Below, in pieces: positions 26,711-35,829 of a DNA stretch of 64,000 bases. Where the stretch lies: NCBI GenBank assembly GCA_963840445.1, contig CAWIZC010000003.1, positions 15,683 to 79,682 on the forward strand, written 5' to 3'. The position numbers were made by a program, and so were the translations under genes. The stretch comes from AWTP1-13 sp963840445 (lineage in GTDB: Bacteria; Pseudomonadota; Alphaproteobacteria; Rhizobiales; Hyphomicrobiaceae). Positions within the stretch are counted from its first letter, which is position 1. The number at the start of each line of letters is the position of its first letter. The notes below the pieces were generated by a model that saw only the letters and a list, made by a program, of their open reading frames with translations, was not told the origin of the DNA and made no database searches.

Positions 26711-27383
26711 TCACGCACGGTGACCGAAGATCTGCGAGCCGACGCGCACGTGGCTGGCGCCGAAAGCGACCGCCGTCTCGAAATCGGCGCTCATGCCCAT
26801 GCTGAGCTCCGCTGAGGCCGACGTCGTTTGCAAGCTTGGCCAGGAAGGCGAAGTGGATCGCTGCCTCCTCGTCGACCGGCGGGATACACATCAGGCCGGC
26901 GATGTCGAGCTTCAGCTCCTCGCGGCACAGGCGCACGAACGCAGCTGCTTCGCGCGGCATGATGCCAGCCTTCTGCGGCTCTTCGCCGGTGTTGACCTGC
27001 ACGAACAGCTGCAGCCGCTTGCCCTGCCTCGCCATCTCGGCAGCGATGGCTTCGGCGATCTTCGGCCGGTCGATGGTGTGGATCGCGTCGAACAGCTGCA
27101 CGGCTTCTTTGCTCTTGTTGGACTGCAGGGGACCGATCAGATGCAGCTCGATGCCGGGATAGCGCTCGCGCAGCCCCGGCCATTTGGCCTTGGCCTCCTG
27201 CACCCGGTTCTCGCCGAACATGCGGTGGCCAGCAGTGAGGACGGGAAGGATGTCCTCCGGGCCAAACGTCTTGGTGACGGCGATCAGGTGGACGGAGGCC
27301 GGATCACGCTTGGCTTCGCGCGCAGCCGCATCGATGCGGGCGTGGACGGCGGCGAGGTTGGCGGTGGAAGGGTCAGAGGTCAT
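26711..27383 (-). CDS. YggS-family pyridoxal-phosphate homeostasis protein, frame-broken
   Basis: PLP-binding protein of the YggS/PROSC (PLPBP) family, which buffers PLP in the cytoplasm. About 224 residues. The PLP-binding lysine lies in LIAVTKTF; FGENRVQEAKAKWP, LHLIGPLQSNKSKEAV, the HTIDRPKIAEAI region, LFVQVNTGEEPQKAGI and AGLMCIPP follow. An extra G in the doublet at 26809-26810 disrupts the end after DVGLS; the repaired frame reads ELSMGMSADFETAVAFGAS, VRVGSQIFG and stops at 26711, the standard C-terminus. Start at 27383, an ATG next to the Fic operator region. Confidence 0.9.
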
Positions 27384-27439
27384 TTGTTCTCAATGGCTTG
27401 CGCCGGCCCGACGCGCTGCATCTGCATTTGTGTACGGCA

Positions 27440-27596
27440 TACCCAGATGGAACTCGATATGGGTAGTAAAGGTCTGTTCGTTCCCATGTCCTAGGAACGT
27501 GGGTAGAATATGTTGATTATTACCCATAATTGCTCGACACGGGTCGACCTTACCCATATCCTAGTCTCATGAGTAAAAACTCCAGAATCCTACCCA
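27440..27596. promoter_or_regulatory. Array of dyad operator-like sites in front of the Fic gene
   Basis: Repeated TACCCA half-sites, each paired with an inverted TGGGTA 13-14 bp away: A 27440-27465 (exact), B 27481-27505 (TTCCCA/TGGGTA), C 27521-27545 (TACCCA/CGGGTC), D 27551-27575 (TACCCA/TGAGTA), plus a lone TACCCA at 27591. The full decamer TACCCATATC occurs at 27551 and 27591 and inverted at 27456. Starts are spaced 41, 40, 30 and 40 bp, close to whole helical turns. D and the last half-site lie at or just before the candidate start codons. Confidence 0.7.
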
Positions 27597-27607
27597 TATC
27601 GCCGCCC

Positions 27608-28732
27608 ATGCCCTTCGATCCTGGCCAACCTTACAACGCCCTTCCCGCCCTGCCCCCGGCGGGCGAGATCGAGACGCGGGCGGTCCTGAAGAAAAGTGGC
27701 CGCGCAGCAAGCGAGCTTGCTGCTCTCCAGCAGGCTGCGGAACTCATCCCCAATCAGGAAGTCCTGATCAACAGCATTCCCCTGCGCGAGGCCAAGGACA
27801 GTTCGGCGATAGAAAACATCGTCACCACCAATGATAGGCTATTCCGCTTCGCCAACGTCGACGCGGAAGCCGCCGACCCTGCAACCAAGGAGACCCTCCG
27901 GTATCGCACCGCTTTGCTGGAAGGCTACCAGGACATCCGTACCCGTCCGCTGACGACTCGAACAGCAACCACCATCTGTCGAGCCATCAAGGGCATCGAC
28001 CTCGATATCCGACGCACCCCGGGAACGACGCTACGCAGCAACCTGACCGGCAATGTCATCTACTCCCCGCCCGAGGGCGAGGCGTTGCTGCGGGACAAGA
28101 TGTCCAACTGGGAGAACTTCCTCCACCAGCATCATGACATCGAGCCGGTCGTGCGGATGGCCATAGGCCACTACCAGTTCGAGGCAATCCATCCTTTTCC
28201 CGATGGAAACGGCCGTACAGGGCGCATCATCAATATCCTGTTCCTAATCGAGCAGGGCTTGCTCGACCAGCCGATATTGTACCTCAGCCGCTACATCAAC
28301 CAGCATCGGGAAGACTACTATCGATTGCTGCTCGAGGTGACGACCAAGGGTGCCTGGGAGCCGTGGATTCTCTATATGCTGGAAGCCGTTGAGAACACGG
28401 CGATGTGGACGCGAGCGAAAATCAAAGCAATCAAACTGCTGATGGAAGAAAGCGTCCGACATGTCGCCGCCACCAGACCGAAGATCTACAGCCGCGAGTT
28501 GATCGAAGTAATATTCGTTCAACCCTACTGCAGAATGAACGATCTCGTGCAGCGCGGTATCGGAACGCGCAAAACTGCTGCGAAGTACCTCGGCGACCTT
28601 GTGTCCGCTGGAGTGCTGCAAGAGCGCAAGGAAGGCCGAGAGAAGCTCTATATCAACACCAGGTTCCTGGACCTGCTCATGACGGACAACAACCAAGTCG
28701 TCCCCTACGAGGCCCGAGCCGTGCAGGAATGA
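27608..28732 (+). CDS. Fic-family protein with C-terminal winged helix
   Basis: Fic enzymes transfer AMP (or similar groups) from nucleotides to hydroxyls of target proteins. 374 residues. An N-terminal inhibitory helix carries the class II motif SSAIEN (about residues 65-70), which blocks ATP until released. The catalytic loop HPFPDGNGRTGR (about 195-206) is complete, including His and the final Arg. A winged helix-turn-helix of about 65 residues follows near 295-360 (YSRELIEVIF, GIGTRKTAAKYLGDLVSAGV, REKLYINTRFLDLL). I chose the ATG at 27608 because MPFDPGQPYNALPALPP matches the family start; an ATG at 27569 is possible. Lower GC than its surroundings suggests acquisition. Confidence 0.88.
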   Translation: MPFDPGQPYNALPALPPAGEIETRAVLKKSGRAASELAALQQAAELIPNQEVLINSIPLREAKDSSAIENIVTTNDRLFRFANVDAEAADPATKETLRYRTALLEGYQDIRTRPLTTRTATTICRAIKGIDLDIRRTPGTTLRSNLTGNVIYSPPEGEALLRDKMSNWENFLHQHHDIEPVVRMAIGHYQFEAIHPFPDGNGRTGRIINILFLIEQGLLDQPILYLSRYINQHREDYYRLLLEVTTKGAWEPWILYMLEAVENTAMWTRAKIKAIKLLMEESVRHVAATRPKIYSRELIEVIFVQPYCRMNDLVQRGIGTRKTAAKYLGDLVSAGVLQERKEGREKLYINTRFLDLLMTDNNQVVPYEARAVQE

Positions 28733-28886
28733 GCGGCTTAGCTGCCAATATGTCGGCAAAAACGCGGTTCGGACGACTTGTGAGAGCGAACATGTCGTCC
28801 TCGGCGACACCAAACTCGCCCTGAGCTTGACCCGCGCAGGAGTTTCGGGCTCATTACGGCGCCCCAATTCCAGAGATTGATGAACG

Positions 28887-31499
28887 ATGGCAAGCGAACG
28901 CTACAACGCGCCCGTGCGCGAAAAGCACTGGCAACAGGTGTGGAACGACAAAGGCACGTTCCGCACCAACGACAAGAGCAAGAAGCCCAAGCGCTATCAG
29001 CTCGAGATGTTCCCCTATCCGTCCGGGCGCATCCACATGGGGCATGTGCGCTGTTACACGCTGGGCGACGTCATGGCCCGCTACATGCGCGCCAAGGGGT
29101 TCAATGTGCTGCACCCGATGGGGTGGGACGCGTTCGGCCTGCCGGCCGAGAACGCCGCCATGGAGCGCAAGGTCCACCCGCGCAAATGGACCTACGAGAA
29201 CATCGACACCATGCGCGGCCAGCTCAAGGCCATGGGCCTGTCGATCGATTGGGAGCGCGAGTTCGCCACCTGCAATCCCGACTACTACAAGCACCAGCAG
29301 CGGCTGTTCCTGGACTTCCTGAAGAAGAAGATCAATGGCCAACCACTGGCGTACCGCAAGACCGCCAAGGTCAACTGGGACCCGGTCGAGAATACCGTGC
29401 TGGCCAACGAGCAGGTGATCGACGGACGCGGCTGGCGCTCGGGCGCCGTGGTCGAGCAGCGCGACCTGACGCAGTGGTTCTTCAGGATCACGGCGTTCGC
29501 CGAGGAGCTGCTGCAGGAGCTGGATCGCCTGCAGGCCACGTGGCCGGACTTCGTGTGCACACAGCAGCGCAACTGGATCGGCAAGTCGACGGGCGCGAAC
29601 ATGCAGTTCGCGCTGGAAGGCGGCAAACTGCCGAAGAAGCTCGCCACGCTCGAGGTGTTCACGACGCGCCACGACACCATCTTCGGCGCCTCCTTCATGG
29701 CGATCTCGCCGGAGCATCCGCTGGCCGCGAACCTGGCGCAGAAGAACGAGGAGCTGGCCGCCTTCATCGAGGAGTGCCGCAAGATCGGCACCACCGAGGA
29801 GGCGCTGGCCAAGGCCGAGAAGAAGGGCTTCGACACCGGCATCGTCGCCGTGCACCCTTTCAAGCCGGATGTGAAGCTGCCGGTGTACGTCGCCAACTTC
29901 ATCGTCATGGGCTACGGCACCGGCGCCATCTTCGGCTGCCCCGCGCACGACCAGCGCGATCTGGACTTCGCCCGCAAGTACGGCCGTCCGGTGGTGCCGG
30001 TGGTGCTGCCGCCGGGGGCTGACGCCAGCACCTTCAGCATCGCCGACGAGGCCTACGTCGGCGAAGGCACCATGATCAATTCCGACTTCCTGGACGGGCT
30101 TACCATCGAGGCCGCCAAGGACAAGATCGCCGGCCTGCTGGAAGAGCGCGGCATCGGCGAAAGCAAGGTCAACTACCGCATGCGCGACTGGCTGCTGTCG
30201 CGCCAGCGCTACTGGGGCTGCCCGATCCCGGTGATCCACTGCGAGAAGGACGGCATCGTGCCGGTGCCGGTGGAGGAGCTGCCGGTGCAGCTGCCGGAGG
30301 ACGTCACCTTCGACAGGCCGGGCAACCCGCTGGATCACCATCCGACCTGGAAGTACGTCAAGTGCCCCAAGTGCGGCGAGCCAGCGGTGCGGGAGACCGA
30401 CACCATGGACACCTTCGTCGACAGCTCCTGGTATCAGTTTCGCTACACGGCCCCGCACGCCAAGACCCCGACCGACAAGAAGGCCCTGCAATATTGGGCC
30501 CCCGTCGACCAGTACATCGGCGGCAAGGAGCACGCGGTGCTGCACCTGCTGTACGCGCGCTTCTTCACGCGCGGCATGAAGGCAACCAAGCACGTCAATT
30601 TCGACGAGCCGTTCACCTCCATGTTCACGCAGGGCATCGTCGTGCACGAGACCTACCGCAGCGAGAACGGCGACTGGCTGACGCCCGCGGAGGTGCGGTT
30701 CGAGGGCGACGGCCCCGCCCGCAAGGCAACCTCCATCGCCACCGGCCGCCCGGTCGAGATCGGCGCCATCGAGAAAATGTCGAAGTCGCGCAAGAACGTG
30801 GTCGACCCCGACGACATCATCGCCCACTACGGAGCCGATACGGCGCGCCTGTTCATCGTGTCGGACAGCCCGCCCGACCGCGACATCATCTGGACGGACG
30901 GTGGAGTGGCCGGAGCCGCCCGCCAGGTGCAGCGCATCTCCCGGCTGATCGATCAGGTCGCAGAGCGCAAGCACACCCGCAACGGCAAGGCGCTTGCCTT
31001 TGGGCCGGAGGCGTTGGCTCTTCGGCGTACCGCCCACAAGACGTTGAACAGCGTTAGCCAGAACATCGAGGGCCTGCGCTACAACGTGGCGGTGGCGCAA
31101 ATCTACGAGCTCACCCATGCCCTGTCGGCGGCGCTGGAGACAACCGGTGAAGGCCTGGATTGGGCGGTGCGGGAGGCGGCCGAGCTGCTGGTGCAGATGA
31201 TCGGCCCAATGCTGCCGCATTTGGCCGAGGATTGCTGGGCGCGGCTCGGATACAACACCCTGCTCGCAGATCAGCCCTGGCCGGAAGCGGAGCCGGCATT
31301 GCTCGTTGACGATCGGATTACCATTGCCGTACAGGTAAATGGCAAGCGAAGGGATGAGCTCACGATCGCGCGTACCGCGTCCAAAGAAGAGATCGAGGCG
31401 GCAGCTCTCAAACTCGAGACTGTAGCGCGAGCCTTGGATGGACGATCGGCAACGAGGGTGATCGTGGTGCCGCAAAGGATCGTGAATGTCGTCGGCTGA
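28887..31499 (+). CDS. leuS: Leucyl-tRNA synthetase
   Basis: Class I aminoacyl-tRNA synthetase charging tRNA-Leu. 870 residues. The HIGH motif appears as HMGH in PYPSGRIHMGHVRCYTLGD (about residue 52), the CP1 editing domain with FTTRHDTIFGASFMAI and GCPAHDQRD lies near 250-350, and KMSKSRKNVVDPDDII near 630 is the second signature. A zinc-type KCPKCG motif lies near 493. The C-terminal tRNA-binding end VQVNGKRRDELTIA is normal. Intact. Its end overlaps lptE by 14 bases, so leuS-lptE-holA is probably one transcript. Confidence 0.96.
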   Translation: MASERYNAPVREKHWQQVWNDKGTFRTNDKSKKPKRYQLEMFPYPSGRIHMGHVRCYTLGDVMARYMRAKGFNVLHPMGWDAFGLPAENAAMERKVHPRKWTYENIDTMRGQLKAMGLSIDWEREFATCNPDYYKHQQRLFLDFLKKKINGQPLAYRKTAKVNWDPVENTVLANEQVIDGRGWRSGAVVEQRDLTQWFFRITAFAEELLQELDRLQATWPDFVCTQQRNWIGKSTGANMQFALEGGKLPKKLATLEVFTTRHDTIFGASFMAISPEHPLAANLAQKNEELAAFIEECRKIGTTEEALAKAEKKGFDTGIVAVHPFKPDVKLPVYVANFIVMGYGTGAIFGCPAHDQRDLDFARKYGRPVVPVVLPPGADASTFSIADEAYVGEGTMINSDFLDGLTIEAAKDKIAGLLEERGIGESKVNYRMRDWLLSRQRYWGCPIPVIHCEKDGIVPVPVEELPVQLPEDVTFDRPGNPLDHHPTWKYVKCPKCGEPAVRETDTMDTFVDSSWYQFRYTAPHAKTPTDKKALQYWAPVDQYIGGKEHAVLHLLYARFFTRGMKATKHVNFDEPFTSMFTQGIVVHETYRSENGDWLTPAEVRFEGDGPARKATSIATGRPVEIGAIEKMSKSRKNVVDPDDIIAHYGADTARLFIVSDSPPDRDIIWTDGGVAGAARQVQRISRLIDQVAERKHTRNGKALAFGPEALALRRTAHKTLNSVSQNIEGLRYNVAVAQIYELTHALSAALETTGEGLDWAVREAAELLVQMIGPMLPHLAEDCWARLGYNTLLADQPWPEAEPALLVDDRITIAVQVNGKRRDELTIARTASKEEIEAAALKLETVARALDGRSATRVIVVPQRIVNVVG

Positions 31500-32040
31500 G
31501 ACTGGCAAGGCTCGTATGAGCCGCCGGAGTTTAGTGCGAGGACTTTCTCTGCTGCTGGCCGCGGCCCCGGCGCTGTCGGCTTGCGGTTCCGAAGGCTTTC
31601 GGCCGCTCTACGGCACATCGGCATCTGGCGTGGGCCTTGAGCAGCGCTTGGCTCGGGTCGATTTCGCGCCCATCCCCGGTCGCGTCGGGCAGCGCGTCCG
31701 CAACGAGCTGGTGTTCCAGAGCACGGGCGGCGGCAATGCCGACAAGCCGGTGCATCGCCTCGAGGTGGTGCTCAAGGAATCGCTCGTCTCCACTCTGGTC
31801 AAGACCGACGGCGACTCACTTAGCCAGATCTATGCCCTCGAGGCGTCGTTCCGGCTGATCAACATCAGCGACAAGCAGGTCGTGTTCCAGGGCACCAGCA
31901 ACGCTCGCGGCGGCTTCGAGCGCTTCCAGTCGGTGTACTCGAATGTGCGGGCCCGCGAGGACGCCGAGAACCGCGTGGCAAAGACCGTCGCCGAGGATAT
32001 CAAGATACGCGTGGCGACATACTTGTCCCGCGACGCTTGA
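31486..32040 (+). CDS. lptE: LPS-assembly lipoprotein LptE
   Basis: Outer-membrane lipoprotein that plugs the LptD barrel and helps insert lipopolysaccharide. 184 residues from the ATG at 31486, or 174 from 31516. A twin-arginine-containing basic start MSRRSLVRGLSLLLAAAPALSACG ends in a lipobox with the acyl-bearing Cys. GFRPLYG directly after is the alphaproteobacterial LptE signature; the rest (VGQRVRNELVF, RLEVVLKESLVST, YALEASFRLINISDKQVVF) matches the family. It overlaps leuS and is followed by holA 100 bp on, the standard trio. Confidence 0.9.
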   Translation: MSSAETGKARMSRRSLVRGLSLLLAAAPALSACGSEGFRPLYGTSASGVGLEQRLARVDFAPIPGRVGQRVRNELVFQSTGGGNADKPVHRLEVVLKESLVSTLVKTDGDSLSQIYALEASFRLINISDKQVVFQGTSNARGGFERFQSVYSNVRAREDAENRVAKTVAEDIKIRVATYLSRDA

Positions 32041-32140
32041 GACCTGCCCACTTCCGTCATGCCAGCCAATTCCGGGTCTGACGCGTCCGCGCATCGATCG
32101 GGCTGAAGACGTGCTCCGCACGATTTCCGGATGACATGTC

Positions 32141-33210
32141 ATGGTCGCCGTCAAGACTCACCAGGCCGACGCCTTCCTGAAGGGCTTCGAGAAGTCCTCC
32201 GCCACGGCCCCATCGGCGGTGCTGCTGTATGGCACCGACGCGGGCCTGGTGGCCGAACGGGCGGCAGGGCTGGCTAAACGCCTCGCCGAGCGCGAGAACC
32301 CCCCCGGCGAGATCCTGCGCATCGACGACACCAGCCTGGAGGATGATCCGGGCCGCATCACCGTTGAGCTGCAGACCGCGCCCATGTTCGGCGGTCGCAA
32401 GATCGTGCGCGCGGCAGCGGGCCGGCGCATCACCGCCGCGGCGCTGAAACCTCTGGTCGAGAGCGGCACGCTGCAAGGTTTCCTGATCGTCGAGGCCGGC
32501 AATTTGCGCCCCGACGACGCCCTGCGCGGCCTGTTCGAGAAAGCGCCGCACGCGGCCGCCGTCGCCTGCTTCCCAGACGAGGCGCGCGACCTCGAAGGCA
32601 TGATCCGCGAGGTGCTGGCCGCGGCGAAGCTGCAGATCACGCCGGAAGCGAGGGCGATGCTGATAGCTCGGCTCGGCGCCGACCGCGGCCTGTCGCGCGC
32701 CGAGGTCGAGAAGCTCGCGCTCTATGCCCTGCGCAAGGGCACGATCGAGGAAGGCGACGTGCGAGACCGCCGTCGGCGACGCGGCCGAGCTGGCGCTCGA
32801 CCGGATCGTGATGGCCGCCGCGTCGGGCCGCGCTGCGGCAGCGGTCAACGAATGCGACCGCAGCATCGCGGGCGGCGAGGATGCGCAGACCGTGATCCTG
32901 GCCCTGCAGCGGCACTTCCTGCGGCTGCACCGCGCGCGCAGCGCCCTCGACGCCGGACGGACCATGGACGACGCGTTGCGCCAGCTGAAGCCCGCCCCGC
33001 ATTTCAAGCAGAAGGACGCCTTCGAGCGGCAATGCCGCGACTGGACCCTGCCCAAGCTCAACGACGGCACTGGCCGCGATCGCCGAAGCCGCCAAGCGCG
33101 CGCGCCTGACCGCTGCGCTCGACAGCGTGCTGGCCGAGCACTTGCTCCTGGACTTGGGAGCATTGGCACAGGCTCGCCCCGCTCAGTCGACCGCGGATCG
33201 CTCGGGTTGA
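32141..33210 (+). CDS. holA: DNA polymerase III delta subunit, two frame breaks
   Basis: Clamp-loader subunit that opens the beta clamp. About 355 residues when repaired. N-terminal AAA+-like domain with AVLLYGTDAGLVAERAAGLAKRL, IDDTSLEDDPGRI and MFGGRKIVRA; then LARLGADRGLSRAEVEKLALY typical of delta. An extra C at 32760-32763 (GACGTGCGAG for GACGTGGAG) and an extra G at 33066-33067 break the frame; corrected sequence continues through ETAVGDAAELALDRIV and HFLRLHRARSALDAG to LAEHLLLDLGALAQARPAQS, ending at 33210. An essential gene, so the breaks are almost certainly not biological. Confidence 0.88.
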
Positions 33211-33264
33211 CCAAGGCCTGTGCGCCGGGCCAAGTAGTCACGCCATCGGGCCAGGGAGCGAGCC

Positions 33265-34262
33265 ATGCAAGAGCATGACGTCGTCGGTATCGGCAATGCC
33301 ATTGTCGATATCATCGGCCGCTGCGACGACGCGTTCCTGGCACAGCATGGCCGCAGCAAGGGCGCCATGCAGCTGGTCGAAGCCGACACGGTTGCCAAGC
33401 TCTACGAGGCGATGGGGCCGGGCGTGGAGATCTCGGGCGGATCGGTCGCCAACACCATGACAGGCATTGCCTCGTTCGGTGGCAAGGCGGGCTTCATCGG
33501 CAAGGTCGCGCAGGATCAATTCGGCACGGTGTTCGCGCACGACATCCGCTCCGCCGGCGTCACCTTCACCACGCCCGCAGCCGCAGCCGGCAGCGACCCG
33601 ACCGCCTGCTCGCTCATCCTGGTGACGCCGGACGGCCAGCGCACCATGAACACCTTCCTGGGCGTGAGCCCGCAATTGGGCGGCGGCGAGATCGATGCTG
33701 AGCTGATCGGCTCGGCGCGCATCGTCTATCTCGAAGGCTATCTGTTCGACCGGCCGGAAGCGAAGGCCGCGTTCCGCCAGGCTGCCGCGATCGCGAGCAA
33801 GGCCGGCAGGCAGGTGGCGCTCAGCCTGTCCGATGCCTTCTGCGTCGACCGGCACCGCGCCGAGTTCATCGGCCTGATCCGCGACTCCGTCGACATCCTG
33901 TTCGCCAACGAGGCGGAGATCACCTCGCTCTATCAGAGCGACGTCGTTCGAGGAGGCGGCACGGCGCGCGCCAAAGCGACACCAAGCTCGCGGCCATCAC
34001 CCGCTCCGAGAAGGGCAGCGTCATCCTGGGCGAAGGCAGGCGCATCGCGATCGACGCGGCGCCGGTTGCCAAGGTGGTCGACACCACCGGCGCCGGCGAT
34101 CTCTACGCGGCGGGCTTCCTGCTGGGGGTGGCGCGCGGGCTCGATCTGGAGATTGCCGGACGGCTCGGCAGCCTGGCGGCGGCCGAGATCATCAGCCACC
34201 TCGGCGCCCGGCCGCAGGTGTCTCTGCACAAGCTGGCGCAGGAGCAGGGGCTGCTGAAGTAG
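33265..34262 (+). CDS. PfkB-family carbohydrate kinase (adenosine-kinase-like), two frame breaks
   Basis: Ribokinase-fold kinase, about 331 residues, of the group annotated as adenosine kinase or sugar kinase. N-terminal VVGIGNAIVDIIGRCDDAFL, ISGGSVANTMTGIASFGGKAGFIGKV and FLGVSPQLGGGEID; C-terminal anion-hole and catalytic motif DTTGAGDLYAAGFLLG with the Asp base. Extra bases near 33943-33946 and 33970-33973 put about nine codons out of frame; removing both gives SFEEAARRAQSDTKLAAITR. Substrate not certain. It follows holA by 54 bp and is trailed by an interspersed palindrome. Confidence 0.85.
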
Positions 34263-34308
34263 CGCTACCTCGGTTGCTAGGCGTTGCTGACTTAGATTGA
34301 AGCACACT

Positions 34309-34380
34309 CTCAGCCCTGAGCCTGTCGAAGGGCGAATGAGCGCGGCAAAGCCGTGCTTCGACAAGCTCAGCACTGGGGTA
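34309..34380. repeat. Interspersed palindromic repeat, family B, copy 1
   Basis: Arms CCTGAGCCTGTCGAAGG and TGCTTCGACAAGCTCAG around a 23-bp spacer, in the gap between the convergent pfkB and coaA genes. Other copies lie at 39850, 54147 and, inside mnmE, at 55219. Confidence 0.85.
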
Positions 34381-34384
34381 CCCA

Positions 34385-35380
34385 CTAGATCCGGCGCAGC
34401 GCCACGCTTTCGACGCGGTGGTCGCGGCCCTTGCGCAGGATCAGGCGCGCGCGCTGGCGCGTCGGCAGGATGTTCTCGTCGAGGTTCTTCTTGTTGATGG
34501 TGCGCCAGATCTCCAGCGCCGTCGTGCGCGCGGCGTCGGGCGTGAGGTGCGTGTAGCGATGGAAGTAGGCGGCAGGATCGCGGAAGGCCGTCTGACGCAG
34601 GCGCATGAAGCGCGTCACGTACCAGTTCTCGATGACGTCGGCGTCGGCGTCGATGTAGATCGAGAAATTGAAGAAGTCCGACACGAACGGAATGGCCTCG
34701 CCGTCCTTGGGCATGCGCGCCGGCTGCAGCACGTTGAGGCCCTCGACGATCAGGATATCCGGGCGATCGACGACGGTGCTCTGGCCTGGGACGATGTCGT
34801 ATTGGAAGTGCGAATAGACCGGCGCCTCGACGTTGGCCTTGCCCGACTTCACCTCGTGCAGGAAGTTGAGCAGACGGGCGGTGTCGAAGCTCTCGGGGAA
34901 ACCCTTGCGGTGCATGATGCCCCGCCGCTCCAGCTCCTCGTTGGGATGCAGGAAGCCGTCGGTGGTGATGAGATCGACGCTCGGGTGATCGGGCCAGCGC
35001 GCCAGCAGGGCGCGCAGCGCGCGGGCTGCGGTGCTCTTGCCGGCGGCCACTGAGCCGGCGATGCCCAGAATGTAAGGCACGCGCCCGTCCTTGCGGCCGA
35101 GGAACCGGTTGGTGACGGCGTGCAGCTCCTGGGCGGCCGCGACATGCAGGTTGAGCAGGCGCGACAGCGGCAGGTAGATCTGCTCCACCTCCAGCATCGA
35201 CAGCTCCTCGATCACGCCCGACAGCTGCTCAAGATCGCGCGGCACCAGGGTCATCGGAGTGTCGGCGCGCAGCTTGGCCCATTCCTCGCGTTTGAACTCG
35301 CGATAGGGCGAGAACTGGATGTTGGAACGACTCGCCATGGTCGACGACGCGGGTGTCAGCAGCTGATCGAGCGGGTTCAC
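34385..35380 (-). CDS. coaA: Pantothenate kinase, type I
   Basis: First step of coenzyme A synthesis, phosphorylating pantothenate. 331 residues. Walker A is GIAGSVAAGKSTAARAL (about residues 105-121), followed by DLITTDGFLHPNEELERRGIMHRKGFPESFD and the catalytic/substrate region YSHFQYDIVPGQ, IVEGLNVLQPA and FRDPAAYFHRY, all typical of type I CoaA. GTG start at 35380 overlapping the hisE stop (GTGA), so hisE and coaA are coupled. coaE, the last step of the pathway, lies 5 kb away. Intact. Confidence 0.95.
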   Translation of the reverse strand: MNPLDQLLTPASSTMASRSNIQFSPYREFKREEWAKLRADTPMTLVPRDLEQLSGVIEELSMLEVEQIYLPLSRLLNLHVAAAQELHAVTNRFLGRKDGRVPYILGIAGSVAAGKSTAARALRALLARWPDHPSVDLITTDGFLHPNEELERRGIMHRKGFPESFDTARLLNFLHEVKSGKANVEAPVYSHFQYDIVPGQSTVVDRPDILIVEGLNVLQPARMPKDGEAIPFVSDFFNFSIYIDADADVIENWYVTRFMRLRQTAFRDPAAYFHRYTHLTPDAARTTALEIWRTINKKNLDENILPTRQRARLILRKGRDHRVESVALRRI

Positions 35381-35706
35381 GGTGCTTTGCCCTGCCGTGC
35401 TGCCTTCTCGGCAAGGCCGGACGTGCCGATGCGGCCCTCAAGCTCGGCCAGCACGTCGCCGAGCGGTACGCGCCGCACCTCGAGCAGCACAAGCAGGTGA
35501 TAGAGGAGATCGGCGGCTTCCCGTTTCAGGGCGGTGGCGTCGTTGCCGAGCGCGGCGATCACCGTCTCGACCGCTTCCTCGCCGAGCTTCTTGGCGCACT
35601 TCTCCGCACCACCATCGAGCAGCTCCTTGGTGTAGGACTTGCCCGCGACCTCCTGGCGCCGCGCAGTGATGATGGCCGCAAGCCGCGGCAGCACAGTGTC
35701 GGTCAT
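35377..35706 (-). CDS. hisE: Phosphoribosyl-ATP pyrophosphatase
   Basis: Second step of histidine synthesis, removing pyrophosphate from PR-ATP. 109 residues from the ATG at 35706. The MazG-like fold is clear: LAAIITARRQEVAGKSYTKELLDGG, then KKLGEEAVETVIAALGND, the EExxE-type metal site, and KREAADLLYHLLVLLEVR. Coupled to coaA by overlap. In relatives hisB-H-A-F normally precede hisE; here smr is the upstream neighbour after 123 bp and those his genes are absent from the window. Confidence 0.93.
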   Translation of the reverse strand: MTDTVLPRLAAIITARRQEVAGKSYTKELLDGGAEKCAKKLGEEAVETVIAALGNDATALKREAADLLYHLLVLLEVRRVPLGDVLAELEGRIGTSGLAEKAARQGKAP

Positions 35707-35829
35707 GGCACCACGGGGTCCTGGTCGGCCGGGTGAGGGCGGCGCCCCACACCCCCACTCCAACAACCGCCGCCGTCGCCCGTCAAGCGGTCCGGCCAAA
35801 TACTTTCGCCGGTGTCCTATGCACCTGGA

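Noticed and set aside
28800..28835. Family B-like fragment CTCGCCCTGAGCTTGACC before leuS
   Set aside because: Only one short arm resembles the repeat and no partner arm follows; not called as a copy.
28854..31508. Open frame of 884 codons on the minus strand opposite leuS
   Set aside because: Exact mirror of leuS with low-complexity Arg/Leu/Gly composition; a GC-rich codon-position artefact.
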